Origin: Blastococcus aurantiacus
GTDB lineage: Bacteria; Actinomycetota; Actinomycetes; Mycobacteriales; Geodermatophilaceae
DNA length: 64,000 bases
Assembly (NCBI RefSeq): GCF_900102425.1
Contig: NZ_FNBT01000003.1
Span: 124,001 to 188,000, forward strand
Direction: 5' to 3'
In this document: piece by piece, positions 1 through 12,496 of the stretch
Position numbering within the stretch: the first letter of the stretch is position 1
How the letters are laid out: every line of letters starts with the position of its first letter
Program-made: the position numbers and the translations under genes
The notes under the pieces: model-generated
The model's input: only the letters and a program-made list of their open reading frames with translations
The model's database searches: none
Told to the model about the DNA's origin: nothing

Positions 1-252
1 GCCCTCACCGGCGCCGCAGCCGGGGCAGGACTCTTCAGCCTGGTGCTCACCCTGGGCTTGCTCCTCCCCAGCCTGGCCGTGGGCGTGCGGCGGCTGCACG
101 ACACCGGCAGGTCCGGCTGGTGGATGCTGATCAGCTTGACGATCATCGGCATCATCGTGCTGATCGTCTTCTTCGTCCAGGACAGCGAGCCCGGCCCCAA
201 CCAGCACGGCTCCTCGCCGAAGTACCAGGCGGCCGGCGGCTACGGCTACTGA
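1..252 (+). CDS. DUF805 family membrane protein, C-terminal part
   Basis: The reading frame is open from base 1, so the 5' end lies outside the window; 83 codons are visible before TGA at 250-252. Two hydrophobic stretches flank the motif RRLHDTGRSGWW, which is the signature of the DUF805 family of small integral membrane proteins. The tail is short, polar and Gly/Tyr-rich (AAGGYGY). The function of DUF805 proteins is not established. It is followed directly by a strong palindromic terminator shared with the convergent ilvC. The family call is confident; nothing can be said about its role. Confidence 0.85.
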   Translation, partial: ALTGAAAGAGLFSLVLTLGLLLPSLAVGVRRLHDTGRSGWWMLISLTIIGIIVLIVFFVQDSEPGPNQHGSSPKYQAAGGYGY

Positions 253-257
253 CACCA

Positions 258-307
258 GCACGACGAAGGGCCCCGCTGCCGATCGGCAGCGGGGCCCTTC
301 GTCGTGC
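258..307. terminator. Bidirectional terminator, 50-bp perfect palindrome
   Basis: Bases 258-307 form a perfect inverted repeat centred between 282 and 283 (arms start GCACGACGAAGGGCCCCG). It sits between the convergent ends of the DUF805 gene and ilvC and has no U-tract on either side. It is expected to stop transcription from both directions. Confidence 0.85.
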
Positions 308-311
308 AGGG

Positions 312-3777
<3,466 letters not shown>

Positions 3778-3840
3778 CTCGGCGTCTCTCCTGGGCCGTG
3801 CGGTACGAGTGCGTCGGGTCGTCGACTGCTGTCGGGCAAC

Positions 3841-3873
3841 AAAAAACCCCTCGTGCCGCAGGCACGGAGGGGT
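3841..3873 (-). terminator. ilvB attenuator terminator hairpin
   Basis: On the minus strand an ACCCCTC-C-GTGCC arm, a TGC loop and a GGCACGAGGGGT arm are followed by an unbroken T run (3841-3846). This is a textbook intrinsic terminator, but it lies 63 nt upstream of ilvB, inside the leader and not after a gene. With the leader peptide just before it, this is the termination element of an attenuator. Confidence 0.85.
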
Positions 3874-3874
3874 C

Positions 3875-3903
3875 AGCGCGTCGGTCGGGAGGACCGGCGC
3901 GCT
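3875..3903 (-). promoter_or_regulatory. Leader hairpin upstream of the ilvB terminator
   Basis: AGCGCG-C-CGGTC, loop CTCCC, GACCG-A-CGCGCT forms an 11-bp stem with one mismatch. Its 5' arm overlaps the stop codon of the leader peptide, so a ribosome stalled on the Val/Leu codons would break it. This is the position expected for a pause or anti-antiterminator hairpin. I could not fold the alternatives, so its exact role is inferred. Confidence 0.5.
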
Positions 3904-3967
3904 ACGGAACTACGAGGACGCTGCGCGAGCAGGCGTCGACGAGCAGACAGGCGTGGGGCACCTGCAC
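3902..3967 (-). CDS. ilvB leader peptide (21 aa)
   Basis: Short frame GTG(3967)...TAG(3902), too short for usual gene finding. The peptide has Val or Leu at positions 1, 3, 8, 9, 10 and 17-20, with the run V-L-V-V followed by Pro and the stop. GAGG lies 8 nt upstream. A shorter version could start at the GTG at 3961-3959. A run of the operon's end-product amino acids just ahead of a hairpin and an intrinsic terminator is the hallmark of transcription attenuation, known for ilvBNC in Corynebacterium. There is no Ile codon, so valine and leucine would be the sensed amino acids. The role is inferred from position and codons. Confidence 0.75.
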   Translation of the reverse strand: MQVPHACLLVDACSRSVLVVP

Positions 3968-3991
3968 ACTGTGCGCCTCGAACGGGGCGGT

Positions 3992-3997
3992 CGTCAA
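3992..3997 (-). promoter_or_regulatory. Possible -35 box of the ilvB leader promoter
   Basis: TTGACG on the minus strand is a good sigma-70-type -35 hexamer placed 25 nt before the leader GTG. The matching -10 is poor (GCACAG or CACAGT with a 17-18 nt spacer). If correct, transcription would start near 3961, and the shorter leader peptide would be leaderless. It overlaps the stop codon of the preceding GGDEF-EAL gene. Confidence 0.35.
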
Positions 3998-6738
3998 CCG
4001 GCCCGTCCCACTGTGTGGACGCCGGTGTCCAGTTCTGCACCTGGTGCGTCATCGAGCATGCCCGGGTCGAACCCGGCCAGCACGCCGGACAGCTCCGTGG
4101 CGTCGACCGGGCGCCCGAAGAGCCAGCCCTGGAGGTAGCGGCAGCCCATGTCCCGCAGCATCCGCAGCTGGCCGAGGTTCTCGACCCCCTCCGCGACCAC
4201 GTCCATGCCCAGCCGGCGGCCCAGGTCGATCACCCCGGCGACCAGCGTGGCGCCGCGCTCGTCGGACTCGATGTCGGCGAGGAACTCCCGGTCCAGCTTC
4301 AGGATGGTGACCGGCAGGCGGGCCAGGTAGGCCAGCGACGAGTAGCCGCGCCCGAAGTCGTCGACCGACAGGACGCAGCCCATCGCCTCGAGGGTGGCGA
4401 GGTCGCTCTGCAGCCGGTCCTCCGCGTCGAGCATCACCGACTCGGTGATCTCGAGGATCAGCTTGTGCGGCGGCAGGCCCGCCTCCGCCAGTGCCGAGGC
4501 CACGTCGGGGGCCAGGCAGCCGGCCTGGAGGTGGCGGACGGAGACGTTGACGCTGGTCATCACGTCCCAGCCCGCGGCGAGCACCGCCGCGGCGTCCCGG
4601 GTCGCCCGGCGCAGCACCCAGCGCTGCAGCGGGACGATGAGGCCCTCCTCCTCGGCGAGGGAGATGAACTCGTCGGGCGGCACGGTGCCCAGCTGCGGGT
4701 GGTCCCACCGGACGAGTGACTCGATGCCGAGGATGCGTCGTTCCTCGGCGCCCACCACCGGCTGGTAGACCATCCGGAACTGCTCCAGTTCCAGGGCCGA
4801 GGGCAGGTCGCGGGCCAGGCGGGCGCGCCGGCCCATCGCGCTGTCGATGGCGCGCGCCGCCGTCCGGACGCAGCACTTGCCCTCGGACTTCGCCGCGCGC
4901 AGGGCGACGTCGGCCTGCCGGATGGTGTCCGACACCTCGTCGGCCGGGTCCAGCTCGGTGACGCCGATGCTGCCCGACACGTCGAAGACCACCCCGGCGG
5001 CCCGGCCTCCCGCCTCGGCGGCGGGACGGACCGTGCGCAGGTCCGCGACGATCCGCTCCGCCAGGGCGACGGCCTCCTCCAGGCCACCGGGCACGAGCAC
5101 GGCGAACTCGTCGCCGCCGAGCCGGGCGACCAGGTCGCCGTCGCGGACGGCGGCGCGCATCCGGGCCGCGACCTGGACCAGCAGGTCGTCCCCGGCCTCG
5201 TGGCCGGCGACGTCGTTCACCAGCTTGAAGCCGTCGAGGTCCAGCAGGAGGAACGAGGCGGGCTCCCCCTGGACCGCCCGCGCGCGGGCGTCGGTCAGGG
5301 CCGCCATCAACCGGGCGCGGTTGGGCAGCCCGGTCAGGTAGTCCGTGTACGCGAGCCGCTCGAGCTCCAGCTCGGCGCTGCGCTGCCCGGCGACGTCCCG
5401 CAGGTGCAGCACCAGGCCGTCGCCCCGCACCGCGCCGGTCGCGTCGCCGGCCGGCAGACCGGCCGAGGACGCCGTCCGCACCGACTCGAACGCCCGCCAG
5501 GAGCCGTTCCGCCCGCGCAGCCGGATCACCGGGTTGCGCCGGTCGGCCGACGTTCCGGGGCGCTCGGCTCCACGGTCCACGGCCCGGTGCAGCTCGTGGC
5601 GGTCGTCGGGGTGCACGAGGTCGCGCAGCGCCCGGCCCTCGAGATCGCGCGGCAGCCACGCGGACATCTCCGGCGCCGCCACCGCCGTCCACGTGACCTG
5701 CCCCTGCCCGTCGAGCACGATCGTGACGTCGGCGGTGTCGTGCACCAGGGTCCGGAAGTAGGCCTCCGTGCGGAGCACGTGCCGGGTCAGGCGGGCACCG
5801 TCGGCGGCCCAGACGAGCGTGCGGACGAAGGTCAGCACCATCAGCACGGCGACGGTCGCCGCCTCCAGCGCGACCAGCGGCCGGCCGGCGGCCAGGCAGC
5901 CCAGCAGCAGCAGGAGCACGACGAAGCTCAGGCAGTAGCTGACCACCACGCCGCTGAGGGGCACGGCCGCGCCGTGGTCGTCGACCGGCGCCCGGGGTCC
6001 GGGGTCGGCCGCGAGGGCGAGCGTCGCGGTGGCGAGCATGCCCAGGTACGCGGTGGTGGCGACGGCGTCCAGCAGTGGCGAGGGGTGGGCGACGGCCAGC
6101 GCGCCGGCGCCCATGGTGGCCGCCAGCGAGGCGAAGCCCAGCAGCAGCCAGGCGGCCGCCGTCCGCCGCGGCGCGGAGACAGCTCCCACGGTGACCAGGC
6201 CGAGGGCGCAGAGCACGGCCGCGACCGCCGGGTAGAAGACGGTGAGCAGCGGGTCGACCGGACCGCCGGCCGGATCGGCCGTCAGCGGCACCAGCATCTG
6301 CAGCAGCACGCCGAGCGCCACCAGGGCGACGACGGCGTCCAGCGCCACCTGCACGCGGATCCGCCCGACCGTGGAGCCCATGAGGCGCACGCAGAGCAGG
6401 ACGGCGACCGGACCGGTGGCGGCCAGGATGAGGTCGGAGGGCCCGGCCGTGACGGGGTTGACGCCCACGACGGTCACCGCGCGGACCAGGTGGCCCAGGC
6501 CCAGGAGCACCGCGATGACCGCGAAGGCCCGCCACGACGCCGCCGAGGCGTCGAGCCGGGCGCAGTGCCGGCCGACGACCGCGGCGACGCCGAGGGTCGC
6601 CACCGCGAGCACGGCCGGGCCGCTCCACCCGTTCCAGCCAGGAACGGCGAGCTGCTGGACGACCAGCGCGAGCGCCGAGCCGGCGAGCGCGAGGAGCACG
6701 GGACGCCGTGACCACTGCGCGCCCGGTGGCACGGTCAC
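3994..6738 (-). CDS. Membrane PAS-GGDEF-EAL protein with intact catalytic motifs
   Basis: Predicted bifunctional c-di-GMP enzyme of 914 residues. About eight hydrophobic segments (residues 10-310) are followed by a PAS domain (320-430), GGDEF (450-620) and EAL (640-890). The cyclase motif is a perfect GGDEF near residue 541 with an inhibitory RDGD (RxxD) site five residues upstream. The phosphodiesterase motifs are all present: ESLVR (EAL variant), SVNVS, LEITES, VDDFGRGYSS near 793, ILKLDREF, AEGVEN and LQGWLFG. The start is GTG 6736-6738, because the upstream gene's TGA overlaps it (GTGA), which couples their translation; a longer frame into that gene is a shadow. Net direction (synthesis or breakdown) cannot be read from sequence. 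Confidence 0.9.
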   Translation of the reverse strand: MTVPPGAQWSRRPVLLALAGSALALVVQQLAVPGWNGWSGPAVLAVATLGVAAVVGRHCARLDASAASWRAFAVIAVLLGLGHLVRAVTVVGVNPVTAGPSDLILAATGPVAVLLCVRLMGSTVGRIRVQVALDAVVALVALGVLLQMLVPLTADPAGGPVDPLLTVFYPAVAAVLCALGLVTVGAVSAPRRTAAAWLLLGFASLAATMGAGALAVAHPSPLLDAVATTAYLGMLATATLALAADPGPRAPVDDHGAAVPLSGVVVSYCLSFVVLLLLLGCLAAGRPLVALEAATVAVLMVLTFVRTLVWAADGARLTRHVLRTEAYFRTLVHDTADVTIVLDGQGQVTWTAVAAPEMSAWLPRDLEGRALRDLVHPDDRHELHRAVDRGAERPGTSADRRNPVIRLRGRNGSWRAFESVRTASSAGLPAGDATGAVRGDGLVLHLRDVAGQRSAELELERLAYTDYLTGLPNRARLMAALTDARARAVQGEPASFLLLDLDGFKLVNDVAGHEAGDDLLVQVAARMRAAVRDGDLVARLGGDEFAVLVPGGLEEAVALAERIVADLRTVRPAAEAGGRAAGVVFDVSGSIGVTELDPADEVSDTIRQADVALRAAKSEGKCCVRTAARAIDSAMGRRARLARDLPSALELEQFRMVYQPVVGAEERRILGIESLVRWDHPQLGTVPPDEFISLAEEEGLIVPLQRWVLRRATRDAAAVLAAGWDVMTSVNVSVRHLQAGCLAPDVASALAEAGLPPHKLILEITESVMLDAEDRLQSDLATLEAMGCVLSVDDFGRGYSSLAYLARLPVTILKLDREFLADIESDERGATLVAGVIDLGRRLGMDVVAEGVENLGQLRMLRDMGCRYLQGWLFGRPVDATELSGVLAGFDPGMLDDAPGAELDTGVHTVGRAG

Positions 6739-9374
6739 CGCGGGCTGCTGGAGCCGACCAGGGCGGGCCACGCGGCGCTCGCCCCGTCCGAGAGCAGCAC
6801 CATCAGCTGCTCCAGCGGCATGGGGCGGGACAGCAGGAAGCCCTGCGCGTAGTGGCAGCCGAAGCCGCTGAGCACGGCCAGCTGCGCGGAGGTCTCGACG
6901 CCCTCGGCCACGACCGCCATGCCGAGCGCGCGCCCGATGCCGACGATCGACTCGCACAGCGCACGGGTCTTCGGGTCCCGGTCGATGCGCGAGACGAAGG
7001 CGCGGTCCAGCTTGACCATGTCGATGGGCAGCTTGGTGAGGTGGGTGAGCATGGAGGAGTCGCCACCGAAGCCGGCGAGGGCCACGTGCACGCCCATGAG
7101 CCGCAGCGTCGAGACGTCGAGCCCGCCGCGCTCCTCGCTGGAGGTCACGGTGCCGTCGTCGATCTCGAGCACCAGCCGCTCGGGGGCGAGCCCCGACGCG
7201 CGCAGCGCCGCCTCGACGTCGGCGACCATCGCGCCGGTGGCGACGTACCCGGCGGGTGCGTCCACGCCCACGCGCACGTCGGCAGCGGACTCGGGCATGG
7301 CGGCGCCGGCACGGGCCGCCTCCTCGAGGGCGAACCGCTGGAGCTCGCCGATGAGGCCGGACTGCTCCGCGATCGGGAGGAACTCCGCCGGGGGGATCTC
7401 CCCCAGGGTCGGGTGGCGCCACCTCAGCAGCGCCTCCACCCCGGCCACCCGCTGGTCGGCGAGGGACACGACGGGCTGGAAGAGGAGGAACAGCTCACCG
7501 CGGGCACGCGCCGACCGCAGGTCCTCGCGCAGCTGCTCGTGGCGCGCGGCGGCGTCGCCCAGGGCGGGCCGGTAGCGCTGGGCCATGCCGGGACCGGCAG
7601 CGCTCGCGGCGCGCAGGGAGAGGTCGGCCCGGACGAGGACGTCCTCGACGGCCAGCCCGGTCTCGAGGTCCACGAGGCCGACACACGCGGTCAGGTCGAC
7701 GATGCCGGCGGCGGTCAGGATGGGCTGCTCGACGACCGACAGGATCCGGCCGGCGAGCTGGTCGGCGTCGGCGCCGTGGCCCGCAGCCAGCACGGCGAAG
7801 GCCCCGCCGCCCATGCGCGCCACGACGTCCTCACCGCGGACGGTGGACCGCAGCCGGCGGCCGATCTCGGCCACCACCGCGCTGACCACGTCCCGCCCGG
7901 CGTGCTGGCGGGCGGCGAGGATGCCGTCGAGCTCGACCATCAGCAGGGTGCCCGGCTCCCCGTCGCACGCGCCGGCGACCAGCCGTTCGTCGAGGAGCTG
8001 GAGCATGCCGGCCCGGTTGGGCAGGGCGGTCATCGGGTCGGTGTAGGCGACGCTCTGCAGCGAGCGCTCGCGCGCCTGCCGCTCGGTCATGTCGCGGCAC
8101 TGCAGGACCACGGCGCCGACGTCCCCGTCGTCGCGGAGGTCGGCGATGCCGGCCTCCAGGGCGCGCCACACGCCGGTGGCGTCCCGCAGGCGCAGACCCA
8201 GCAGCGCGGAGGCGCCCGCGCCGGCGGCCAGGGCTTCGGCCAGCGGGGGCTGGTCCTCCGGGTGGACGGCGTCGAGCAGGGGGCGCCCGACCAGCTGTGC
8301 CGCGGCCGGGCCGAGGACCCGCTCGAGGGCCGGCGAGGCCCAGGTGACCCGCAAGGCGTCGTCCAGGATCACGACGGCGTCGACGCCGGAGTGCACCAGC
8401 GAGCGGAAGTAGGCCTCGCTGCGCCGCAGCCGGGCCGTCAGGTGCTGCTCCTGGCACGCCGACGTCCAGCGCTGCGCGACGGCGAGCAGGACGGCGAGCA
8501 TGAGCCCGGCCCAGGTGACCATGTCGAGGGTGTGGCCGGTGAGCCGGGCCACGCCGGCGGCGACCACGGCGACGAGGAGGGCGGCCATCGGCAGCAGCTG
8601 CCCCACCTCGACGGTGCGCCGGGGACCGCGCGCCGCGGGTGCCGGGGCATCCCGGCCCGGGTCCAGCAGGACGGCCAGGCCGAGCAGCAGGAGGCCACCG
8701 ACCACGGGGAAGCGGGCGAGGGCGGACAGCGCGGCGGTGTCGGTGAGGACGGCGGAGGTGCCCAGCCCGCGGCCGCTGGTCAGCAGCACGGTGCCCACGA
8801 GGAGCACCGCGGCCATCCAGCGGCGGGCGGGCTCGACCACGCAGAGCAGCAGGAGAGCGGCGGTCATCGTCGCCGAGGTGGCCACGACGGCCGCGCCCAG
8901 GACGAGCTGCTCGCCCAGGGCCATGTCCGACCACTCGCCGACGGGACCGCCGACGAGCAGGCGCACGGCCACCAGGCTGGCGGTGAGGAACAGGGCGGCC
9001 TCGGCGGCCGCGCGGCGGCCGGTGCGCAACCGCGACCGCCCCGCCAGGGCCAGCAGCGCCACCACCGCGATCACGTAGCCGGGCACGGTCGGCAGCCAGC
9101 GGACCACCACCCGGTCCAGCGGATCGGTCGGGTCGAGAGCCGCCGCCAGGGCGGCGCCGAGCACCGGGAACAGCGGCGCGGCGGCGAACAACCGCCAGGC
9201 CGCGGAGCGCCCCGGCTGCCGTCCGGCCGTCCAGAGAACGGCCGAGGTGATCAGTCCGACGAGGACGACGGCGAGGTCGCCGAGGTCACGGAGGGCAGGC
9301 GTAGCGGCGGCGGCGGCGCAGGCGACGAACGCCGGCACGGCCACCGCGAGCAACCACCAGCGACGCGGGTCCAC
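6735..9374 (-). CDS. Membrane PAS-GGDEF-EAL protein with degenerate catalytic sites
   Basis: The product is 879 residues with the same layout as its downstream partner: about eight membrane segments (1-300), PAS (315-430), GGDEF-like (440-600) and EAL-like (620-860). Both active sites look dead. The GGDEF motif is GGGAF near residue 521, and the usual metal-binding segment reads VELDGILAA. In the EAL domain EALLR and KLDRAF remain, but the substrate Asn is replaced (VGVDAP), LEITES is LEIDDG, and the metal-binding DDFG is AGFGG near 766. It is therefore more likely a c-di-GMP sensor or a regulator of the following enzyme, with which it overlaps by 4 nt. GTG start with a weak SD. Confidence 0.88.
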   Translation of the reverse strand: MDPRRWWLLAVAVPAFVACAAAAATPALRDLGDLAVVLVGLITSAVLWTAGRQPGRSAAWRLFAAAPLFPVLGAALAAALDPTDPLDRVVVRWLPTVPGYVIAVVALLALAGRSRLRTGRRAAAEAALFLTASLVAVRLLVGGPVGEWSDMALGEQLVLGAAVVATSATMTAALLLLCVVEPARRWMAAVLLVGTVLLTSGRGLGTSAVLTDTAALSALARFPVVGGLLLLGLAVLLDPGRDAPAPAARGPRRTVEVGQLLPMAALLVAVVAAGVARLTGHTLDMVTWAGLMLAVLLAVAQRWTSACQEQHLTARLRRSEAYFRSLVHSGVDAVVILDDALRVTWASPALERVLGPAAAQLVGRPLLDAVHPEDQPPLAEALAAGAGASALLGLRLRDATGVWRALEAGIADLRDDGDVGAVVLQCRDMTERQARERSLQSVAYTDPMTALPNRAGMLQLLDERLVAGACDGEPGTLLMVELDGILAARQHAGRDVVSAVVAEIGRRLRSTVRGEDVVARMGGGAFAVLAAGHGADADQLAGRILSVVEQPILTAAGIVDLTACVGLVDLETGLAVEDVLVRADLSLRAASAAGPGMAQRYRPALGDAAARHEQLREDLRSARARGELFLLFQPVVSLADQRVAGVEALLRWRHPTLGEIPPAEFLPIAEQSGLIGELQRFALEEAARAGAAMPESAADVRVGVDAPAGYVATGAMVADVEAALRASGLAPERLVLEIDDGTVTSSEERGGLDVSTLRLMGVHVALAGFGGDSSMLTHLTKLPIDMVKLDRAFVSRIDRDPKTRALCESIVGIGRALGMAVVAEGVETSAQLAVLSGFGCHYAQGFLLSRPMPLEQLMVLLSDGASAAWPALVGSSSPR

Positions 9375-9461
9375 ACCGGTTGTCTCGGCACCGACCGGAG
9401 CCGGGACGAGCCGTGCTGGGCGGACCTCACCCCTTGGGAGGGGGCGCCGGTCCTGCGGTGT

Positions 9462-11186
9462 TCAGCCGCAGATCGCCCCCTGGGCGGCCGATCCGACGAG
9501 CTTGGCGTACTTGCCCAGCACCCCGGTGGTGTAGCGCGGAGGCAGCGGCTCCCAGCCCTCCTTGCGGCGGGCCAGCTCGTCGTCGTCCACCAGCAGGTCC
9601 AGCGTGCGGGTGGTCAGGTCCAACCGGATCGGGTCGCCGTCGCGGACGAAGGCGATGGGTCCGCCGTCGGTCGCCTCCGGGGCCACGTGCCCGATGCACA
9701 GGCCGGTGGTGCCTCCGGAGAAGCGGCCGTCGGTGAGCAGCAGGACGTCCTTGCCGAGACCGGCGCCCTTGATCGCGCCGGTGACGGCGAGCATCTCCCG
9801 CATGCCGGGGCCGCCGCGCGGACCCTCGTACCGGATGACGACGACGTCACCGGGCTTGAGCGTGCCCTCGGTGACGGCGTCCATGGCGCCCTGCTCGCCG
9901 TCGAAGACGCGGGCGGTGCCCTCGAAGACCTCGGTGTCGAAACCGGCGGACTTCACCACCGCGCCCTCGGGCGACAGCGAGCCCCGGAGGATCGACAGGC
10001 CTCCGGTCGCGTGGATGGGGTCGTTCATCGCGTGGATGATCGCGCCGTCGGGGTCCGGCGGGGCGATGTCGGCCAGGTTCTCGGCCATGGTCTTCCCCGT
10101 CACCGTGAGCACGTCGCCGTGCAGCAGGCCGGCGTCCAGCAGCGCGCGCATGACGACCGGGACGCCGCCGATGCGGTCGACGTCGGTCATGACGAACCGG
10201 CCGAACGGCTTGACGTCGGCCAGCAGCGGGGTGCGGTCGCCGATCCGGTTGAAGTCCTCGAGCTCGAGGTCGACCTGCGCCTCGTGCGCGATGGCCATCA
10301 GGTGCAGGACGGCGTTGGTCGAGCCACCGAGGGCCATGACGACGGTGATGGCGTTCTCGAAGGCCTTCCTGGTCATGATCTGCCGCGCGGTGATGCCCAG
10401 TCGCAGCAGGTTCACGACCGCCTCACCCGAGGCGACGGCGTAGTCGTCGCGGCGGCTGTCGGGCGCCGGCGGGGCGGCGCTGCCCGGGAGCGCCATGCCC
10501 AGGGCCTCGGCCACGCTGGCCATCGTGTTCGCGGTGTACATGCCGCCGCACGAACCCTGACCGGGGCAGGCGGCCTTCTCGATCGCGGTGAGCTCGTCGC
10601 GGGTGATGAGCCCGCGGGCGCAGGCGCCGACGGCCTCGAAGACGTCGATGATCGTCAGGTCGCGGTCACCGAGCTTGCCGGGCATCGTCGAGCCGGAGTA
10701 GAGGAAGACGCTGGCCAGGTCGAGCCGGGCAGCGGCCATGAGCATGCCGGGCAGCGACTTGTCGCAGCCGGCCAGCAGCACCGAGCCGTCGAGGCGCTCG
10801 GCGAACATGACGGTCTCGACCGAGTCGGCGATGACCTCGCGGGAGACCAGCGAGGCGCGCATGCCCTCGTGCCCCATGGAGATGCCGTCGGAGACCGAGA
10901 TGGTGCCGAACTCCATCGGGAAGCCGCCGGCGGCACGCACGCCGTCCTTGGCCCGCTTGGCCAGCCGGTCCAGCGAGAGGTTGCACGGGGTGATCTCGTT
11001 CCAGGACGAGGCGACGCCGATCTGGGGCTTGACCATGTCCTCGTCGCCCATGCCGACGGCGCGCAGCATGGCGCGGGCGGGAGCCTTGGCGTCCCCGTCG
11101 GTCACCTCGTAGCTGCGCGGCTTCAGAGGGCTGCGCGTCGCGCTCGCGGAGTCGTTGCCCGGGATGAGGTCTTCACCGATCGTCAC
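9462..11186 (-). CDS. ilvD: Dihydroxy-acid dehydratase
   Basis: Fe-S dehydratase that converts dihydroxyisovalerate or dihydroxymethylvalerate to the 2-oxo acids, the third common step of branched-chain amino acid synthesis. The 574 residues contain the three conserved cysteine motifs [16 protein letters not shown] and [12 protein letters not shown] and a C-terminal [15 protein letters not shown] segment. GTG at 11184-11186 is chosen because the homology begins there and TAGCAT lies 8 nt upstream, which implies a leaderless mRNA. The gene stands apart from ilvBHC, with the GGDEF-EAL pair between them, and is divergent from an XRE regulator. Confidence 0.96.
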   Translation of the reverse strand: MTIGEDLIPGNDSASATRSPLKPRSYEVTDGDAKAPARAMLRAVGMGDEDMVKPQIGVASSWNEITPCNLSLDRLAKRAKDGVRAAGGFPMEFGTISVSDGISMGHEGMRASLVSREVIADSVETVMFAERLDGSVLLAGCDKSLPGMLMAAARLDLASVFLYSGSTMPGKLGDRDLTIIDVFEAVGACARGLITRDELTAIEKAACPGQGSCGGMYTANTMASVAEALGMALPGSAAPPAPDSRRDDYAVASGEAVVNLLRLGITARQIMTRKAFENAITVVMALGGSTNAVLHLMAIAHEAQVDLELEDFNRIGDRTPLLADVKPFGRFVMTDVDRIGGVPVVMRALLDAGLLHGDVLTVTGKTMAENLADIAPPDPDGAIIHAMNDPIHATGGLSILRGSLSPEGAVVKSAGFDTEVFEGTARVFDGEQGAMDAVTEGTLKPGDVVVIRYEGPRGGPGMREMLAVTGAIKGAGLGKDVLLLTDGRFSGGTTGLCIGHVAPEATDGGPIAFVRDGDPIRLDLTTRTLDLLVDDDELARRKEGWEPLPPRYTTGVLGKYAKLVGSAAQGAICG

Positions 11187-11194
11187 GGGACAAG

Positions 11195-11200
11195 ATGCTA
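11195..11200 (-). promoter_or_regulatory. -10 box of ilvD (leaderless)
   Basis: TAGCAT lies 8 nt before the GTG start on the minus strand, the spacing expected when transcription starts at the start codon. No convincing -35 is visible. Confidence 0.55.
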
Positions 11201-11226
11201 GGCCCGTCGGCGGGGACGTCCGAGAC

Positions 11227-11250
11227 GGTGGTGATACTAGTAGCAACACC
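11227..11250. promoter_or_regulatory. 24-bp palindromic operator candidate, ilvD/XRE intergenic
   Basis: GGTG-g-TG-a-TACTAGTA-g-CA-a-CACC is a near-perfect dyad (two mismatched pairs) centred between 11238 and 11239. It lies 14 nt before the regulator ATG and 27 nt upstream of the ilvD -10. The most likely ligand is the adjacent XRE/MmyB-type regulator, acting on its own gene and perhaps on ilvD. Confidence 0.6.
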
Positions 11251-11264
11251 ACCACCGACCGAGG

Positions 11265-12089
11265 ATGCCGATGACCGTCTCCGCCCGCCGCGAGCTGGCC
11301 GACTTCCTCGGCTCGCGCCGTCGCCAGCTGGCACCCGCCGCGGTGGGGCTCCCCGCCGGCGCCAACCGCCGCACCCCGGGGTTGCGGCGGGAGGAGGTCG
11401 CGCTGCTCGCCGGCGTCAGCCACACCTGGTACACGTGGCTGGAGCAGGGCCGCGACATCCACCCGTCCCGGCAGGTGATCGACGCCCTGGCGCGCACGCT
11501 CCAGCTGTCGACGGCCGAGCGGGAGTACGTCCTGCGGCTGTCCGGCAACGACCCGGTCCAGGCGGTCGAGACGCCGGACGCGATGCCGGCCCACCTGCAG
11601 GGGCTGATGGACGCCCTGGGCTCCTCCCCCGCGTACGCGATCACCTCCAGCTGGTCGATCGTCGGCTGGAACCGGGCCTACGAGCGGCTCTACCCCGGGG
11701 TCGCCGAGCTGCCCGCCGGTGACCGCAACCTGCTGTGGGTGGTCTTCACCGATCCCGCCGTCCGGGAGCTGCTCGGCGACTGGCATGCCGACAGCCGGCG
11801 CTTCCTCACCCAGTTCCGCGCCGAGGTCGGGCCGCGGCTGGCCGATCCCGCGGTCGTGGACCTGGTGACGCGCCTGCAGTCGGCCAGCCCGGCCTTCCGC
11901 GAGGGGTGGGCCAGCCACGACGTCGACCGCTTCACCTCGACCGAGCGCCGGTTCGAGCACCCGGCGGTCGGCGGCCTGGTCCTCGAGCACCACCAGCTCA
12001 CCCCGGCCGACGCCCCGGGGCTGCAGCTGGTGGTCTACACCGCGGCCGCGGCCGACAGCGCCGCCAAGCTGGCGGAGCTGGCGGCCTGA
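11265..12089 (+). CDS. XRE-family regulator with MmyB-like ligand-binding domain
   Basis: Predicted transcription factor of 274 residues. The N-terminal helix-turn-helix (about residues 8-80) carries the family segment [20 protein letters not shown] with the following [10 protein letters not shown]. The C-terminal half (about 105-270) resembles the MmyB-like PAS-fold ligand-binding domain ([19 protein letters not shown]). Start ATG 11265; ATG 11271 is also possible. It is divergent from ilvD, with a 24-bp palindrome between them. Members of this family often control a neighbouring oxidoreductase gene; no obvious target is seen here besides ilvD and the gene itself. The ligand is unknown. Confidence 0.88.
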   Translation: MPMTVSARRELADFLGSRRRQLAPAAVGLPAGANRRTPGLRREEVALLAGVSHTWYTWLEQGRDIHPSRQVIDALARTLQLSTAEREYVLRLSGNDPVQAVETPDAMPAHLQGLMDALGSSPAYAITSSWSIVGWNRAYERLYPGVAELPAGDRNLLWVVFTDPAVRELLGDWHADSRRFLTQFRAEVGPRLADPAVVDLVTRLQSASPAFREGWASHDVDRFTSTERRFEHPAVGGLVLEHHQLTPADAPGLQLVVYTAAAADSAAKLAELAA

Positions 12090-12112
12090 GCCGTCTGGGA
12101 GGATCGGCAGTC

Positions 12113-12496
12113 GTGGACACCCCGGCCCGCTTCCGCATGAACCGCACCACGCTGCTGGCCGTGTTCGCGTTCGCCCTCTGCCTGACCACCCTGACGGCGG
12201 CCTCGCCCTGGTTCTTGCTGGCGCTGGTCGTCCCGGCCGTCCTCACGGCCTGGGTGGTGCGCACCGGCTTCGACATCGACGGCGACGCCGTCACGGTCCG
12301 CTCGCTGGTCGGCCGGCGCCGGGTGCCGTGGCCGGAGGTGGCCGGCGTGCGCGTCGGCGAGCGCGCCGACCTCTGGCTGGTCACCACCCGCGGCACCGAG
12401 GTGCGGCTGCCCGCGGTGCGGGCCCGCGACCTGCCGGCCATCGGACGGGCGTCCGAGGGCCGCATCCCGGTGCCGGAGCTACCGGCCGATCAGTAG
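12113..12496 (+). CDS. Small membrane-anchored PH-domain protein
   Basis: The product is 127 residues. Two adjacent hydrophobic segments (about residues 12-45, [14 protein letters not shown] then [16 protein letters not shown]) are followed by a bacterial PH-like domain ([20 protein letters not shown] with WPEVAGVRV, then the [15 protein letters not shown] strands). It matches the actinobacterial PH_6 type. GTG 12113 is chosen because GGGAGG lies 10 nt upstream; ATG at 12137 is the alternative. The stop overlaps the end of the convergent dehydrogenase gene by 7 nt. The function is unknown. Confidence 0.8.
   Translation: MDTPARFRMNRTTLLAVFAFALCLTTLTAASPWFLLALVVPAVLTAWVVRTGFDIDGDAVTVRSLVGRRRVPWPEVAGVRVGERADLWLVTTRGTEVRLPAVRARDLPAIGRASEGRIPVPELPADQ

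Noticed and set aside
258-307. Mobile-element end because of the perfect 50-bp palindrome
   Set aside because: It fits a bidirectional terminator between convergent genes; no transposase or second copy is present.
6708-11201. A 1497-codon open frame on the plus strand
   Set aside because: It is the antisense shadow of the GGDEF-EAL genes and ilvD; the translation is low-complexity Arg/Gly/His-rich with no domain, as is common at this G/C content.
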